From Myotis daubentonii (taxonomy: Eukaryota > Chordata > Mammalia > Chiroptera > Vespertilionidae), in contig NC_081842.1 of assembly GCF_963259705.1 (NCBI RefSeq), positions 63,934,787 through 63,998,786 on the forward strand: 64,000 bases of DNA, given 5' to 3'. How positions within the stretch are numbered: the stretch's first letter is position 1; each line of letters opens with the position of its first letter. Below the pieces are notes generated by a model. The model saw only the letters and a program-made list of their open reading frames with translations. It ran no database searches and was not told the DNA's origin. Shown one piece after another: positions 23,233 through 35,151 of this stretch. Both the position numbers and the translations under genes were made by a program.

Positions 23233-23302
23233 CTGCATTGGTGAACATCTCCAGTGCATGGATTTAGTGAAGAAGACAACTAGAGCATGCTGGGCACTTG
23301 CA
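23233..23302 (+). repeat. dispersed repeat unit, copy A
   Basis: About 65 bp (GTGAACATCTCCAGTGCATG to GGGCACTTGCAG) recur 470 bp downstream at about 80-85% identity. Family unknown. Confidence 0.6.
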
Positions 23303-23589
23303 GACGGGCAAATCTGATGTCAGAGACAGCGAAGCCGGCACGCCTGCAGCTGTATAACCAAAACCACTGCCGGCCATTAATTATTTTTCTTCTAATTGTT
23401 GATTGATCTATACTTTGATTGTAGAATCCCAGCTTTTATACTGAACCTTGGGCTGAGCTACCCAATTAAGAATACAGAGTCCCAAAGGAATCCAAACACA
23501 TGGCTGTATTTACTGAGAGATAGAGCTGATGCTTAGCAGAGGGGCTAATTAAAAACTCCTGAAAAGTGGGAAGAGACTTAGATTTAAAT

Positions 23590-23830
23590 TGAATTAGCCT
23601 TTATTAAGCACCCACTATACACCAGGCATTGGCGTGTTTGTTTGTTTCTACATGATCATATATCTAGATTTCACAGCAACTCTATGAGGCAGATGGAAAC
23701 ACTCACTGGTGAATATCCCCAGTGGATGGATTGAGTGAAGGAGGGCAACTAGAGCATTCTGAGCACTCACAGGAACCTGAAACTCAGCGTTATTCCAAAC
23801 TTACTAGTTCAAGATCATGCAACGGTCAAG
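23590..23830 (-). mobile_element. MIR SINE, antisense, carrying repeat unit B
   Basis: TTATTAAGCACCCACTATAC, ACAGCAACTCTATGAGGCAG and a TTACTAGTTCAAGATCATGC block follow the complementary MIR order. The unit at 23703-23775 interrupts the core. Confidence 0.6.
23703..23775 (+). repeat. dispersed repeat unit, copy B
   Basis: GTGAATATCCCCAGTGGATG through GAGCACTCACAG corresponds to copy A. Confidence 0.6.
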
Positions 23831-24455
23831 CAACAGGATAAAGACGCACGGTCAAACACGCTTCCGTAAAATCCCATGTTACTCTTTTTGGTTGCAGTTC
23901 TCCACTGTAACAAACCTGATACATGAAAATACACTTTTATACAAAATAAGACATTGTATAAACATAGAGTCACAGATATTGACATAAATACATATTTAAG
24001 AATTACATTTGACTTATTTAGAAAATTTGACATTAACTTTTGTTGGCAATTTTAAAATGAAGAACTTTTGAAAGCCATACATTATTTTATTTTATACTAT
24101 TTATATTGAAAATCATACATCTTAAAGGTATTTATAAACTGCTGACTGGTAAGGAAAAAGTGGTTTTTTATTCTCTCATCCAGCCTCTTCTATTCTCTTA
24201 ATTTCCTTTTCTTTTATCTGAAACTGTCACAGATCAAACTCAGAACAAAGGAGCAGAATATAAATTACTGTGCTTGGTTGTGGGATGTAAGCTAATAAGA
24301 ATCTGTCTTAAATTGGCTATAACATGCAAAATTTGAGAAAAATAATTCTAAGATCTTGGTTTATTGCTCAGTCTGTGACAGCAGTCCACTATACTTTGTT
24401 TTACTTAACTCTTTGTAACTTGACCAAACAACACAAAGAATAGCTGTTTAGAAAA
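23831..24455. other. unclassified AT-rich sequence
   Basis: No gene or named repeat. Confidence 0.4.
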
Positions 24456-24482
24456 GCAGAGATGATTCATTCATTTACCAAA

Positions 24483-25121
24483 TCTTATATAATAAAAGCC
24501 TAACATACTAACTGTCTGGTCATCTGGTGACCGGTCAACTTACCAATCAAAATGTAATAGGCTAATGATATACTAAGGCTGCTCAACTGCTCATTATGAC
24601 ATGCACTGACCACCAGGGGGCAGACAGTCAACCTGTCGACCAGTGGCTATGATGTGCATTGACTACCAGGGGGCAGACCCACAGACCAGGTTAGCTTGCT
24701 GCTGGGGTCCGGCCTATCGGGACCGAGCGAGGTGGGCCAGACACGCCCTGGAGCCCTCTAGTTGTCCCTTTTTGACCCCGATCATGCACTGGTGGGGCCC
24801 CTCGGCCTGGCCTGTGCCTTCTCACAATCCAGGAACCCTTGGGGGATGTCGAAGAGCCAGTTTCAGCCTGATCCCACAGGCCATTCCCCTCAGGAGGGCA
24901 CCAGACACAGGGCTCACGGCTGGCAAACTCTGCTGTGGCGGTCCGAGCATCTCCCATTTGGGACTGATTGGGCATGAGCCTGGCAGGTGCAGTAGGGCCA
25001 GGATGAGTGGGAGCATCAGGTAGGAGCTTTAGGCAGCGTTGGACTGTGAGTTTTTACCCAATCCCCACAGGCCACCCCAAGGGACCCCACCCATGCATGA
25101 ATTCGTGCACCGGGCTTCTAG
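24483..25121 (+). mobile_element. non-autonomous Helitron, 639 bp
   Basis: Starts TCTTATATAATAAAAGCC and ends GTGCACCGGGCTTCTAG. The terminal hairpin is TGCATGAATTCGTGCA. Host A lies before and host T after. It shares its interior (CTGGTCA...GACCGGTCAAC, CACTGACCACCAGGGGGCAG) with the minus-strand copy at 49.6 kb. Two CTCF-like cores lie in its first 200 bp. Confidence 0.93.
24610..24676 (+). promoter_or_regulatory. two same-strand CTCF-like cores
   Basis: CCACCAGGGGGCAG at 24610-24623 and CTACCAGGGGGCAG at 24663-24676, in a local tandem duplication of the Helitron interior. Function is inferred from motif match only. Confidence 0.4.
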
Positions 25122-25227
25122 TACTTAATAAATAACTAAGATATGCCAGACTTGTATTAGGCACTGGATAAGAAGAAGTACATTGATTAGACAAGAATCC
25201 CTACCTTCAAAGAGATACAGTCTAGGT

Positions 25228-25437
25228 CAGGGGTCCTCAAACTTTTTAAACAGGGGGCCAGTTCACTGTCCCTCAGACCGTTGGAGGGCCAGACTATAGT
25301 TTAAAAAAAAAAAAAAACTATGAACAAATTCCTATGCACACTGCACATATCTTATTTTGAAGTAAAAAAACAAAACGAGAAGAAATACAATATTTGTATT
25401 TGCATGTGGCCCGCAGGCCATAGTTTGAGGACCCCTG
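25228..25437. mobile_element. short hAT element
   Basis: Inverted ends CAGGGGTCCTCAAACT and AGTTTGAGGACCCCTG are perfect complements over at least 16 bp. A perfect 8-bp duplication, GTCTAGGT, flanks it at 25220-25227 and 25438-25445. No coding. Confidence 0.95.
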
Positions 25438-26060
25438 GTCTAGGTCAAGTTAAACAAGTTAAGCAAGAAACACATACATGAATATCTACTTACAATATTG
25501 ATAGATATTTGAATGAAAAGATCTGGAATTGATAGAGAATAATGGTGGGGATAGTGTAATCCACTTAAGAAGAGTCAGCATTAGTTCTGAGGAGATGAGA
25601 CCTGACTCAGAATGAGAACTTCGTCATGAGAAGGAAGGTGGGCTGAACCTAGAGGAACAAGTAGGCTCTGAAGAAGAAATAGGTATGGCATAATTGAGGA
25701 AAGTAAAGAGGCCAACATGTGTGGAGTGCTTTGGTCAAGGGGAGAGTGGCCAGAGGTACCCTGGACTCTAGGAAGACAAACACAAGCAGGTCACTGCTGG
25801 CCACATTCCAGAGATGGGGTGTTATTCTAAGAGCTGTGGGGAAACTTTACACAGGGTTAAGCTGGGGAATAGCAAGGTCTGCTTTATATATTTGAAAGAT
25901 CACGTTGACTGATCCAAGGCATAGAAGAAGGCCACAGTAGATAGTCTATAGCAGTGTCCAGACACAAAGCACTGGTTGGCTATAGTAGTATGGGAGCCAA
26001 GGCAAATGGAATGACTCAAGGCCTGATCATTGATGATTCATGTGTAAGGAGACAATTCCT

Positions 26061-27821
26061 AACAGCTCTACTTGGTGAGGAAGAATGTATCTAGGACTAC
26101 TGTGATCACACCAAGGCTAGCCTGGAATCGTGTACACCCTACCTTTACTAGGACCATTAATGTGTGTCTATTGTCATCTCCCAGGTACTCTTTCCCTGAA
26201 CATTTGGGAAGTCTGCATGCGACTTCCTTTCCCCTAAAGGTAATGTTTTGCTTTTTGTTGGTGGTTTGTTTTGTTTTCTGGGGAAAAACATTTCTATGTA
26301 AGTATCAGGAACAAGGTAGGGGGAGAGGAGTATAGATGTTGATTTTTCCTGTGGCTATTTCTTTATAAACACTGTTTCTAAATTATATATTAGATCCTTT
26401 TTAAAACAAAACAAAGCACTTTATTTCTCTCACCACAGATTCTTAACCTATAAAATAAAATAAAAAATACTGCCCTATCACTCTAGGAAAAGTAATGGGA
26501 GGGATCAATGTGACAGCCTCTCCAACTGCAATATAAACATGGGTATGCTAGATGTGTTTGCTAAAAGTTGCATTTGGCAGAACTATAAGGTCAAACAAAA
26601 TGATGAATCAGATGGCAACTCTTGGGACAGTATAACTCCTATCCGTCTGGGGTCTCAAACTGGTTTGCACTTTCCAGGCAACAGCCTGAGGTCCAGCCTT
26701 CACCTTCATCCACCTTCTATGTGATAGCCTCTTCAGTGCCCCACTCTGGCTAAGCAGCAATCATGCCAGAAAGCAACCTGAGAAGCCTGCTTTTAAGGCA
26801 TTAAGGAGTATCTGCAGCCTAAAGTGCGACTCCTGCAGAGATTCTGCATTATGACAGGAGACTCCAAGATTGCAGATCCTTAGCCTAAGAAATATCCATT
26901 TCCAGTGCTGATGAAAGAATGCTATTTGGGGCAATAGTTTTCTTGGCAGCCTTCTAATCAGACTGCAGAATCAAAGGACTGCTCCATAGGCCTAAGAGGC
27001 CAGCCCTGCTGCTCAGGGTTCTAAATGCTTTTTTTTTTCTCCTCTAGCTTCTGCGCTCATGACAGCTGCCTCTCAATCCTGGAAGCGGGCCAGCTGTCAG
27101 TCAACCCGCAAAATTTGATCAAATACCTCAAAGTGTATTGCCCCCTTGAGGCTCAGTCTGGTTGTAGCTTTACTGTTTTGTGAGCCATACATTTCCAGAC
27201 ATAACTTAGCTCAGGGAGACATTTCATTTTGAATGCAAATGTTTAGGGGTCAAAGGCTTATTTAAGTGTCCCCAGGGTCTACTGGGTGGGGGACCAGCAT
27301 TGCCTTCTTGCCACACATACTCTGTCTGGAGCCAGTTAAAGCCTGGGGAAATAGCTCAAGGAGGCGTGTGGAAACTTAAAAGATAGAAAGCAATCAGTGC
27401 AACATTTTCCGAGAATAGTGTTAAAACCATGATTGAGAATAGAAATAAATATGAGTCTCTTTTTTCTTTCATTTTATTATCAATACAATTTCCTGACTCG
27501 CTGGGATGGTTTTGGGGTTGGGTGGATTGTTAATAGTCATATTGTATACCTTTTGCAAATGTTGTGGAATTATTACTCTCACGATGAGTGGATACAGCTG
27601 ATGCCTGCCATTGGAAGTACCCTAGAAATAGGGCAAGCTCAAAATAAAAACTATTGCCTAACAGTCCATGGTGGTACTTGTAGGACATTCCTTCCTGAGT
27701 TGCAGGGCCTGTGGATTTAGGGCTGATGGCTGGGTGTCACAAGTGCATTGACCTTTCTCCCTGCCACTGTTGATAGAAGTGGAGACAAAGGAGATAACAC
27801 AGTCTATGAGTGAGTTCGTGA

Positions 27822-27871
<50 letters not shown>

Positions 27872-28080
27872 CATGCATGTGTGGGTGTGAGTGTGAGTTT
27901 CATGGTGACTAAAAAGAGACTGAGTAGAAGTCTAAAATTCCTGCCCAGGCAAAAATGTGCTGGCAAGGATGTCACTCCATTGACTTGGTTCCATTTCATT
28001 CTCCTTAATATTGAAGTTGCTTACAAAGTATATCTAGGTTATATATAAATCAATATTTCTCATACTTACTTTCTCTTCCT
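26061..28080. other. mostly unique sequence
   Basis: No gene, RNA or named transposon apart from the TG microsatellite. Several T/A-rich runs occur near 26400-26470 and 27030. Confidence 0.45.
27823..27870. repeat. (TG)n microsatellite
   Basis: About 20 TG units with TATG interruptions at the right end. Confidence 0.96.
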
Positions 28081-28084
28081 TTCA

Positions 28085-28330
28085 GTCAGGTCCACATATT
28101 GAAGAATTATTTTTATCTTTACTATCTTCCAGTCCATTGCCTTCTCCCAGTCCCTGATATTGTAGTTTTTTATCTATATAATTTTAATAACCTTCCAACT
28201 GATTTCCTGACCACCAGTGTCACCTGTTTCCACCTTCTCCTTCTTCAACTGACCATTATTCTGAAGCCTAGAGATGGTTGAATCACTTTCTGCTTAAAGT
28301 CACAGAATAATTCCTATTGGCTGTAGCTAA
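28085..28330 (+). mobile_element. L2 LINE relic, sense
   Basis: ATTTTAATAACCTTCCAACT, then CTTCAACTGACCATTATTCT and CTGCTTAAAGTCACAG follow sense L2 ORF sequence; frames are broken. Confidence 0.6.
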
Positions 28331-28604
28331 TACCTAATGGTGAGCAACAATGTCCTTTATGTGGTAGACACTATGCTAGACATGGATTTTGCTCCACATA
28401 GATTTTTCTCATTGACCCTTCTGCATTTCTTTGTTTTGGGTGCTAAGTCTAATTTGCATTCTTTAATATGAGGAATGAGTTATAAGATTCAGAACACCAG
28501 GAGACAAAAGCAATCAAGTGGTGTTCTAGTGTCTTTTTAGTTTCAACCATAAATGATATTAAACAATAAGTGGATATTACCCATATAACAAGCTGAGACC
28601 TATG

Positions 28605-28860
28605 ACATTTATCAGATATCTGAATATATGGGATAAATTCCTAAGAGAAATATCTTAAAGGGTTTGTATGATTTTACTAGTAAGACACATATTGGCAGGT
28701 TACCTTCATAGAAGTTATGCAATTTACATTCATACCAGCAGTGTATAAGTGCCTTTTCATTCATTTCCTTGTCCACATAAGCTTGTTGATTTTTGCCAGT
28801 CTGATAAATGAAAAATACCATCACCTTGTTGTAATTTGTGTTTCTCATTACCTGAGAGAG
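28605..28860 (-). mobile_element. L1M fragment, antisense
   Basis: CATACCAGCAGTGTATAAG and TTGCCAGTCTGATAAATG are the antisense of the ORF2 C-terminal region. The minus frame 28612-28848 keeps an ORF2-like HCWYECKL segment. Confidence 0.7.
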
Positions 28861-28883
28861 GTTATATAAAAGAGGAACCTGGC

Positions 28884-29073
28884 ATTAGCTGGTTTGGCTC
28901 AGTGGATACAAGTGTGAGCCCATGACTGGAGGGTCCCAGGTTTCATTCCTGTCAAGGGTAGGTACCTTTCTGTCTCTCCCTCCACCTTTCACTCTTTCTC
29001 AAAATCCATGAAAAAATATCCTTGGGTCAGGCTTAGCCAAAAAAAAAAAAAAAAGCAGGGGGCGGGGGCGGCG
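28884..29073 (+). mobile_element. Ves SINE, diverged
   Basis: AGCTGGTTTGGCTCAGTGGA and GGTCCCAGGTTTCATTCC mark the A- and B-box regions. A short TC-rich body and an A16 tail follow. The tail is continued by a G-rich run. GGAACCTGGC repeats at 28874-28883 and 29074-29083. Confidence 0.88.
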
Positions 29074-29219
29074 GGAACCTGGCCAATGGTATCCCAGAAT
29101 AACTGGGAGATAAATGCTATTATTATTCATCCCTTTATGGAAAGTAAACTGACTCTAGACACTCTCTAGCTTAATTCTTAAATCTCCTATCATCAATTAA
29201 CTTATTCAGTTAGGTTTCA

Positions 29220-29620
29220 ATACTCATTGTGTTCAGTCTTGATTCGATGCAGAACCGCATCGGCTGCAATACCTCCCTCATTCGCAAGTCCCCCAAATAC
29301 ACAGTGTCTTCTCTATCTCCAGTCTTGGCACCCAGCTCTTTTCTTCACATCCTTCAAATCCTTATCCAAGCAGCTCCTTCACCAGGAAGACTTTCCTGAT
29401 TTGAATTCCTCTTTATGTTCTGAGAACACCCTCTCTGACTTCAAGCCCAGGACTTAGTACCCTGAACAATAGGCTTGTTTCAATGCCAGATTCTTGATGG
29501 CAAGACAATCTTTTATTTGACTTTATTTCCCAAGTACCTGGCCCAAGGACAGGCACATAATAAGTGCTAACTATGTGTTTGTTGAATCAGCTGAAGGAAT
29601 GAATGATTGAATATAACAAA
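29220..29620 (+). mobile_element. L2 LINE 3' end, sense
   Basis: CAGCTCCTTCACCAGGAAGA and CTTTCCTGATTTGAATTCC, then GACAGGCACATAATAAGTGC and GTTTGTTGAATCAGCTGAAG, are the L2 3' end with its terminal repeats. Confidence 0.75.
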
Positions 29621-30054
29621 CTAATTGAAAATTCAAAGAAAGTAAAATAAAAAAACACATTTTATATATGACAGTTTTCCAGAATGATATGGTACTACTT
29701 AATTGTTAACATATTTTTAACACGATTTTATTTTCTCCAAGGCTGTATACTTTTCAGAAGCTATTACTTAAGATATCCTAGTTTATTCTTCATTTGAACA
29801 GAAGACATAGAAAAGGTCTTATACTTCAGAGGGTCCAATTGTCTTAGGGGTTTGGGAAGCCCTCTGAGGGGCCTTGAAAGAGATAGTGGGCATGTGGGCT
29901 ATACGTCCCATCTAGCCTCCACCTTATCTCCTCTTACCTACCCACCTATTTAAGTAAAGCAAGGTGCCATCTATCTTACATCTTGGATTCCTGTTAAGCT
30001 TTTTTAATATAAAAACTTCCTTGTTTATAAAACATTTAATAGTCTTCATAAGAG

Positions 30055-30215
30055 GAAGCCCAGGTCTTTAAATCAGGAAACCTGGGTTCTAGTCCTGCCT
30101 CTGCCTTGGGCTAGCTTAGTGACCTTACACTAGCCATTTACTCATCTAAGGCCCAAAATTTAATGTGAGAGGAATCCTTTGGTCTAGATGAGGCCAAAGT
30201 CCCTTGAAGCTCTAG
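30055..30215 (+). mobile_element. MIR SINE, sense
   Basis: ACCTGGGTTCTAGTCCTGCC, TAGTGACCTTACACTAGCC and CTAAGGCCCAAAATTTAATG follow MIR order. Confidence 0.75.
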
Positions 30216-32085
30216 ATCAATATTTCTGTTTATATCTAAACTTTCTCTTGTTTTTGAACACTATAATCAATTTTTTTTTTTATTCACCACTGGCATTATA
30301 GAGCCCTGCAACCCTCTCCATCCTTCTAAAAGGACACTTTTAGTTTTCAGTGCTTCATGTAATAAGAGTAATTTTCATGTCCTCACCTTCAAAACCTCTC
30401 ATGGGGGACTCTGTACTAACCAGGCCCCTTGGTCCTTGTTGTGTACACCCCTATTTCATTAGATGCAATCCATGAAATCAACTAAAAACTGACTACTTAA
30501 GGGACAATGTTCATTATTTCATTTTTGTGTTACTCATAGATCAAACGTCCTATCATGATAGACCTCATAAATATATAAATGTTTATTGTTAAGATTTATT
30601 TTTTGTGGAAAAGTCTCTTTATTATGCAGATCATATTGCTCAGAGACTACAATCTCCTTGAGGGTAAATTTGTTTTAACTACTGCATGAAGCATGAATAA
30701 AACAATTATGTGAATGTGAGTATTCATAGCTTTCTGTGTCTATAAGGACTCAGATTTAAACTATAGGGGTTGGAGGTTCCTAGTTAGGAATAAGAGACAC
30801 TTTGAAAGTAAAATGTAATTTAAAAATTATGCTAAAAGCAGGCTTCTTAGTTCTTTTCTATTACATCTCTTTCCCTGTAAAGTAAGAACACACCTGTTAT
30901 TTTGTGAATATCAATAATGCACTTTCAAAAGAAGGCCCCTTCACATAGTTAAAATATCCTGGAAAAAGAGAAGTAGTTTGTGGAGTAGAAGAAAAACCCA
31001 CTTCTGTCATTTCCTTTATTCTTCTGTCATTGTCAAAAGAGTATAAGATGAAAAAAAGAAAATTTAAGAATCTGTGTCTAGGACACTTTTCACTACTTCC
31101 TTTCTCTGAATCCTGATCTTTCTGCTACTGCTTGAAAAACACTAGGACCTAAGTTCTGAAACAGATCCAAGTGGCAAAGTCTCTGATGTGACACATCCCT
31201 ATCAATAAGCAGGATGGCCCCAAGTGGCAGCCTGGTGGTGCCAGCAGACCTGTCCCTCCCCCACCTCCATCTAATGAGCTGACTCCCTTTATCTGGTTCA
31301 CCTCAAAGGCCTCGCTTCCCCTGGGCCACCGTGGGGAATGGCTTTCTTGTATCACTTTTTTCAATGAGGGTGACACCTCTACCTCCTGTAGGGGAACTTG
31401 TTCTCTGAGATGAGCGTTCTGCCAGTGCATATGACTCTGTCTTTGCTTCTCAAAGAGCAGCAGCTGCTCCTTAAACACTGTGTGGCACCACCTCTTACAG
31501 AGCGGGGAATCCCTCCCCTTGTCTTAGTCCTACTAGTAGGTTAACTTTTCATACTGTAAAATTTCAGTGGCACATCAGGTGTGCGTAGCCTAGACAATGT
31601 AGTCTAGCAATGTAGTGAGAAGAAACTTTTTCCGTAGGAAACTTCCCTCTTTAATCATTTTTAAAAGTCTATATTAATCCTCAGAGTTTCATTCCAATAC
31701 AAAATGACCTAGCAGACTAAATAAACTCCCAAAGCCCCGTAAACATATGTATGTCATCCTTCTAATCCCCTGGCGTCGGGTCTTCAATAGATGGGATGAA
31801 CCCTAAATTCCTCTTGTCTTGGCATCCTAATGCAGATGGAGCCATAGGAGGCAGAGTGTCATTAGCCCTTGCTCCCTTCACCTCCATCCTTACTCCCTTA
31901 ATCTGAGGGAGCGGAGCCCTGTGATTTTGCAGATTAATTTATTCTACAAGTTTATTTTCACTGGTAAATCAGAAAAGGCAACAGTATTCCACACACATGT
32001 TCTAAATCACAATGTTAACTGAGCCAGATTCAGAATGCCATTATACTAGTCTGCAGAATTCTGATTACAAAGATGGTGTAAAGTG
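30216..32085. other. mostly unique sequence
   Basis: No named repeat. The part at 31149-31478 is more GC-rich and keeps a minus-strand frame of about 109 codons that opens with a GTG, not an ATG. It has no recognised domain. Confidence 0.4.
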
Positions 32086-32086
32086 T

Positions 32087-32172
32087 GGGGGTGGGGTAGG
32101 GAGAGGAGGTGAGGGGGAGGAAGGAGAGGGAGGAAGAGGTGAAGGTAGAAGAAGAGGAGGAGAGGTAGAGAC
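32087..32172. repeat. purine-rich (GGA/GA)n tract
   Basis: Almost pure G/A on the plus strand for about 85 bp, built from GGAGG and GAAGAG variants. A mirror-repeat or triplex-prone composition is possible. Confidence 0.85.
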
Positions 32173-32179
32173 AGAAATG

Positions 32180-32755
32180 CATGCATACACATACAGAGAC
32201 CTGTCTCACCAATTTCTAGTTCCCCGGACTTTTAAAAAGTATAGAGAGTATGGAGACGGAAATATTAGTGGGGAATGATTTGGATTTTGATACTGTCACT
32301 TTTTTGAAATGTGTTCACACAGGGACAAAAAAGGTAAGGCAGGGAAACTATGAAATTACCTTTTATAATTTTTAACTTGCCTGATGGGAGATTGAGCAAT
32401 ATTACAGACAGGGGTTGCAGTTTATTTTGTTTTGTTTACTTTCTTTTTCTCTGTGTCCCTTGAGCTTTGAAAGGAATTTACCTTGCTTCTGCTTCATAAA
32501 GCCTTTAAATTGTAGGCAGTGTGTGGGCTGTAGGGTTTAGACCTGCCCCCTTCTCCTTACTACTTGCCATGCTGTAATTTGCTCAAAGGCTGATCAGGGT
32601 AAAACTTTTTCATATGTGTGATGCAGAGCCAGGTAGAATTGGTCTCTGGCTACTGCATTTAATCACATGGGGGATATGTTTACATCTATTTATATTTGTT
32701 CTGTACAAAACACAACCTACAAAATGATGATTGGTGCCTGCAAGGAAACATTGAA
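32180..32755. other. unclassified sequence
   Basis: No gene or transposon recognised. Confidence 0.4.
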
Positions 32756-32766
32756 AGGTGTTTCTC

Positions 32767-32960
32767 GCCCTGGCCAGGTGGCTCAGTTGGTTGGGCATCA
32801 TCCTGTGCAGCAGAAGGTTGCCGGTTTGATTCCTCGTCAGGGGACATGTGGGTTGTGGACTTGATCCCTGGTAGGATGTGTACAAGAGGCAGCCATTGTT
32901 TCTTTCTCTCCCTCTCCCTTTCTCTCTCTCGAAAAATCAATTTAAAAAGCTAAAAAAAAT
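32767..32960 (+). mobile_element. Ves SINE
   Basis: GCCCTGGCCAGGTGGCTCAG head, GGTTGCCGGTTTGATTCC B-box region, TC-rich body and A-rich tail. Short flanks TGTTTCTC and TGTTTCTT form a likely 8-bp duplication with one change. Confidence 0.92.
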
Positions 32961-33390
32961 GTTTCTTCAGTAGTCATTGTGATACTGAAGGTTCGGCCTG
33001 GACTGTGCGTGATAAATTTGTAAGATAATAAGACTATTTTACCTTCTAGGCAGTGATGTATCAAAGCTTTGTTGTGAGTGTGTGTGTGTTTTTAATCAGA
33101 AAACTCCCAGAGGCTTCTTCTTACTAATATTTGGTTGAGGTTATAAGATGTTAAATATAAACAAAGGCTCACATAAATCACGATGTGGGCCTCCATGCCA
33201 GTCCAATCATAAGAGCAACATTTTAATTCTTCATGCTCGAAACACTCAGATGGAGGTCATCAAGTCACTCTCTACATAGTACTTTCTACCTCCAAATAAT
33301 TGTGAACTATAACAGCAAACATATATAGGATTGAGGGCAAATAAAATTGGAGCACTTATCATTTGAGTTAATATTCAAAATTACATGCAC
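32961..33390. other. unclassified sequence
   Basis: No gene or named repeat. Confidence 0.4.
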
Positions 33391-33394
33391 CATG

Positions 33395-34030
33395 CAGTTG
33401 GTTCTCATTATTCACATCAGTTATGCTCCATAAAATTGGTCTGAACACTAAATTAGCGAACACTGAAGCATGGCTCCTAGGGTGAATACTGGATAAGGAT
33501 CCTGCCAGGCTCTGGTCAAAACACTTTCCATGTATCAATACATAACCTTGTTTTATGTATTTAAAGGCACCTTATTGAATATATTGTTGGTTCATTAACA
33601 CTGAACTTACACCAACATCTCTATAACTTATACATGAGAAGCTTATCTGATTTACTTTCAGCAAGACCTGTCACAGCCATCTTGCATTTAGGACCAACAG
33701 ACAGCACTTTAGCACTACACTTTGAGACATTTTAAACAGCAAAATTACCACCAGTAACAACAAAAAAACCACACACAAATGTGAAAGATGGGGCACTAGG
33801 AAGTAAAAAAAAAGGGGGGGAGAGGCTGGTTTCTAGTGTGGGGACTGATCAAGAAGGCAGCTGGGCTGGAACATGCATCTCACGTTGGGCATCTCACATT
33901 GCACACTGTTCTGTGCATGTCCATGAATGACCTGAAGGTATAGCAAGTATGGATTTGGAGATTACAAATAAATTCCAGCAAGTGGACAAATTTGCAAATA
34001 ATAGAATCCCCAATAATGAGGATCAATTAT
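33395..34030. mobile_element. Tigger-type (pogo) DNA transposon
   Basis: Left terminus CAGTTGGTTCTCATTATTC is mirrored by AATAATGAGGATCAATTAT at the right. About 635 bp lie between, including CCATCTTGCATTTAGGACC. No transposase frame remains. A TA duplication is not clear. Confidence 0.75.
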
Positions 34031-34521
34031 AACTTGTAATTTAAACTGAAGGGTCAGACAATGCAGGCTCCCAGAGAAAAGACACTTTCCATCCCATAGA
34101 CCTGAATGGTCTGATCAATCTCTTTTATCTTCAGAAAAACCTTCCAAGGGCAGGGGCTTCTCCAAATAGCTCAGGGTAATAAAGAAAGTTCATCAAACAC
34201 TGCAGAGCACATATGGTGGATACCTGTGATTTAACCTTAATCTTGTAGAAGTAATGTTCATCTTTTAGCTGTCTAAAATTCCTGTTTCATAAGTAAATGC
34301 CTAAAATTTTATTTATCATTGCAATTAAGAATTTTCCTATGGCTATCTTAAAACTTGCTTTTCTTTCCTATTGTAAATAACCAATAACCACCACATCTTT
34401 TGTGGCTCTCTAGAAGATTGCTCTCCCCAGCCCTATACCCTTGGCATAGGTTCAAACTTCCTTGGAGCATTTTAAAGTGGGAAATCCTTTAAAGTACACA
34501 AGAATATGTACTTTATAATTA
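34031..34521. other. unclassified sequence
   Basis: No gene or repeat recognised; it provides the A of the A^T site used by the Helitron array. Confidence 0.4.
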
Positions 34522-35127
34522 TCCAATATAATAAAAGAGAATTATGCAAATTAACCATCCCTCCATTATGTTCAAGTCACACCCACAAGCCACGCCCACA
34601 AGCCAATCAGGAGAAAGTATGCAAATTAACCCAACTAAGATGGCAGCAGCCACAGAGCTGGAGCAAACAGGAGGCTTGGGTTGCCCCTGGTGATGGAGGA
34701 AGCCAAGTTTTCCGCCTGCCCTGGCCAGCCTTCATCTCCACTCAAGGCCACAAAGTTTCAATTATAGAAGATAAATAAATCCCAGGAAAAAAAAAAAGAA
34801 TAAAAGGAGAGGCTGGGAGCTTGGGTTGCCGGGGTGTGTGACCAGCCTGAAAACGGCCATCAGCCCCTCACCCAGGCTGGCCAGGCACCCCAGCGGGACT
34901 CCCCCACCCTGAAGGGCTGTGGGCAGCCTGAAAATGGCCCTCAGCCCCTCAGCCAGGCTGGTCACACCCCCATGGGGTGAGGGTCCCTGCTGGGGGGCTT
35001 GGCCAGTCTGCAAACAGCCATAAGCAACTCACCCAGTCTGACCAGGCACTCCAGAAAGACCCCCACCCTGATCCAGGACACTCTTCAGGGCAAACCAGCT
35101 GGCCCCAACCCATGCACCAAGCCTCTA
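34522..35127 (+). mobile_element. Helitron array unit 1
   Basis: Starts TCCAATATAATAAAAGAG after host A and ends GCACCAAGCCTCTA, missing the final G before the next unit. The head matches the copy at 682 (AACCATCCCTCCA, CAATCAGGAGAAAGTATGC, AAGATGG). Two ATGCAAAT octamers occur (about 34546 and 34619). An internal A-run near 34790 separates a GC-rich 3' half. Confidence 0.88.
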
Positions 35128-35151
35128 TCCTATATAATAAAAGGGTAATAT

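Larger units (their letters stand above)
24460..26060 (-). mobile_element. L2 LINE relic, antisense, with Helitron and hAT insertions
   Basis: Joining 24482 to 25122 restores CCAAATACTTAATAAATAAC, followed by GATATGCCAGACTTG and TTAGGCACTGG, the typical antisense L2 3' end. The L2 match continues after the hAT (GAGATGAGACCTGACTCAG and GGGTGTTATTCTAAGAGC). Coding capacity is lost. Confidence 0.75.
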
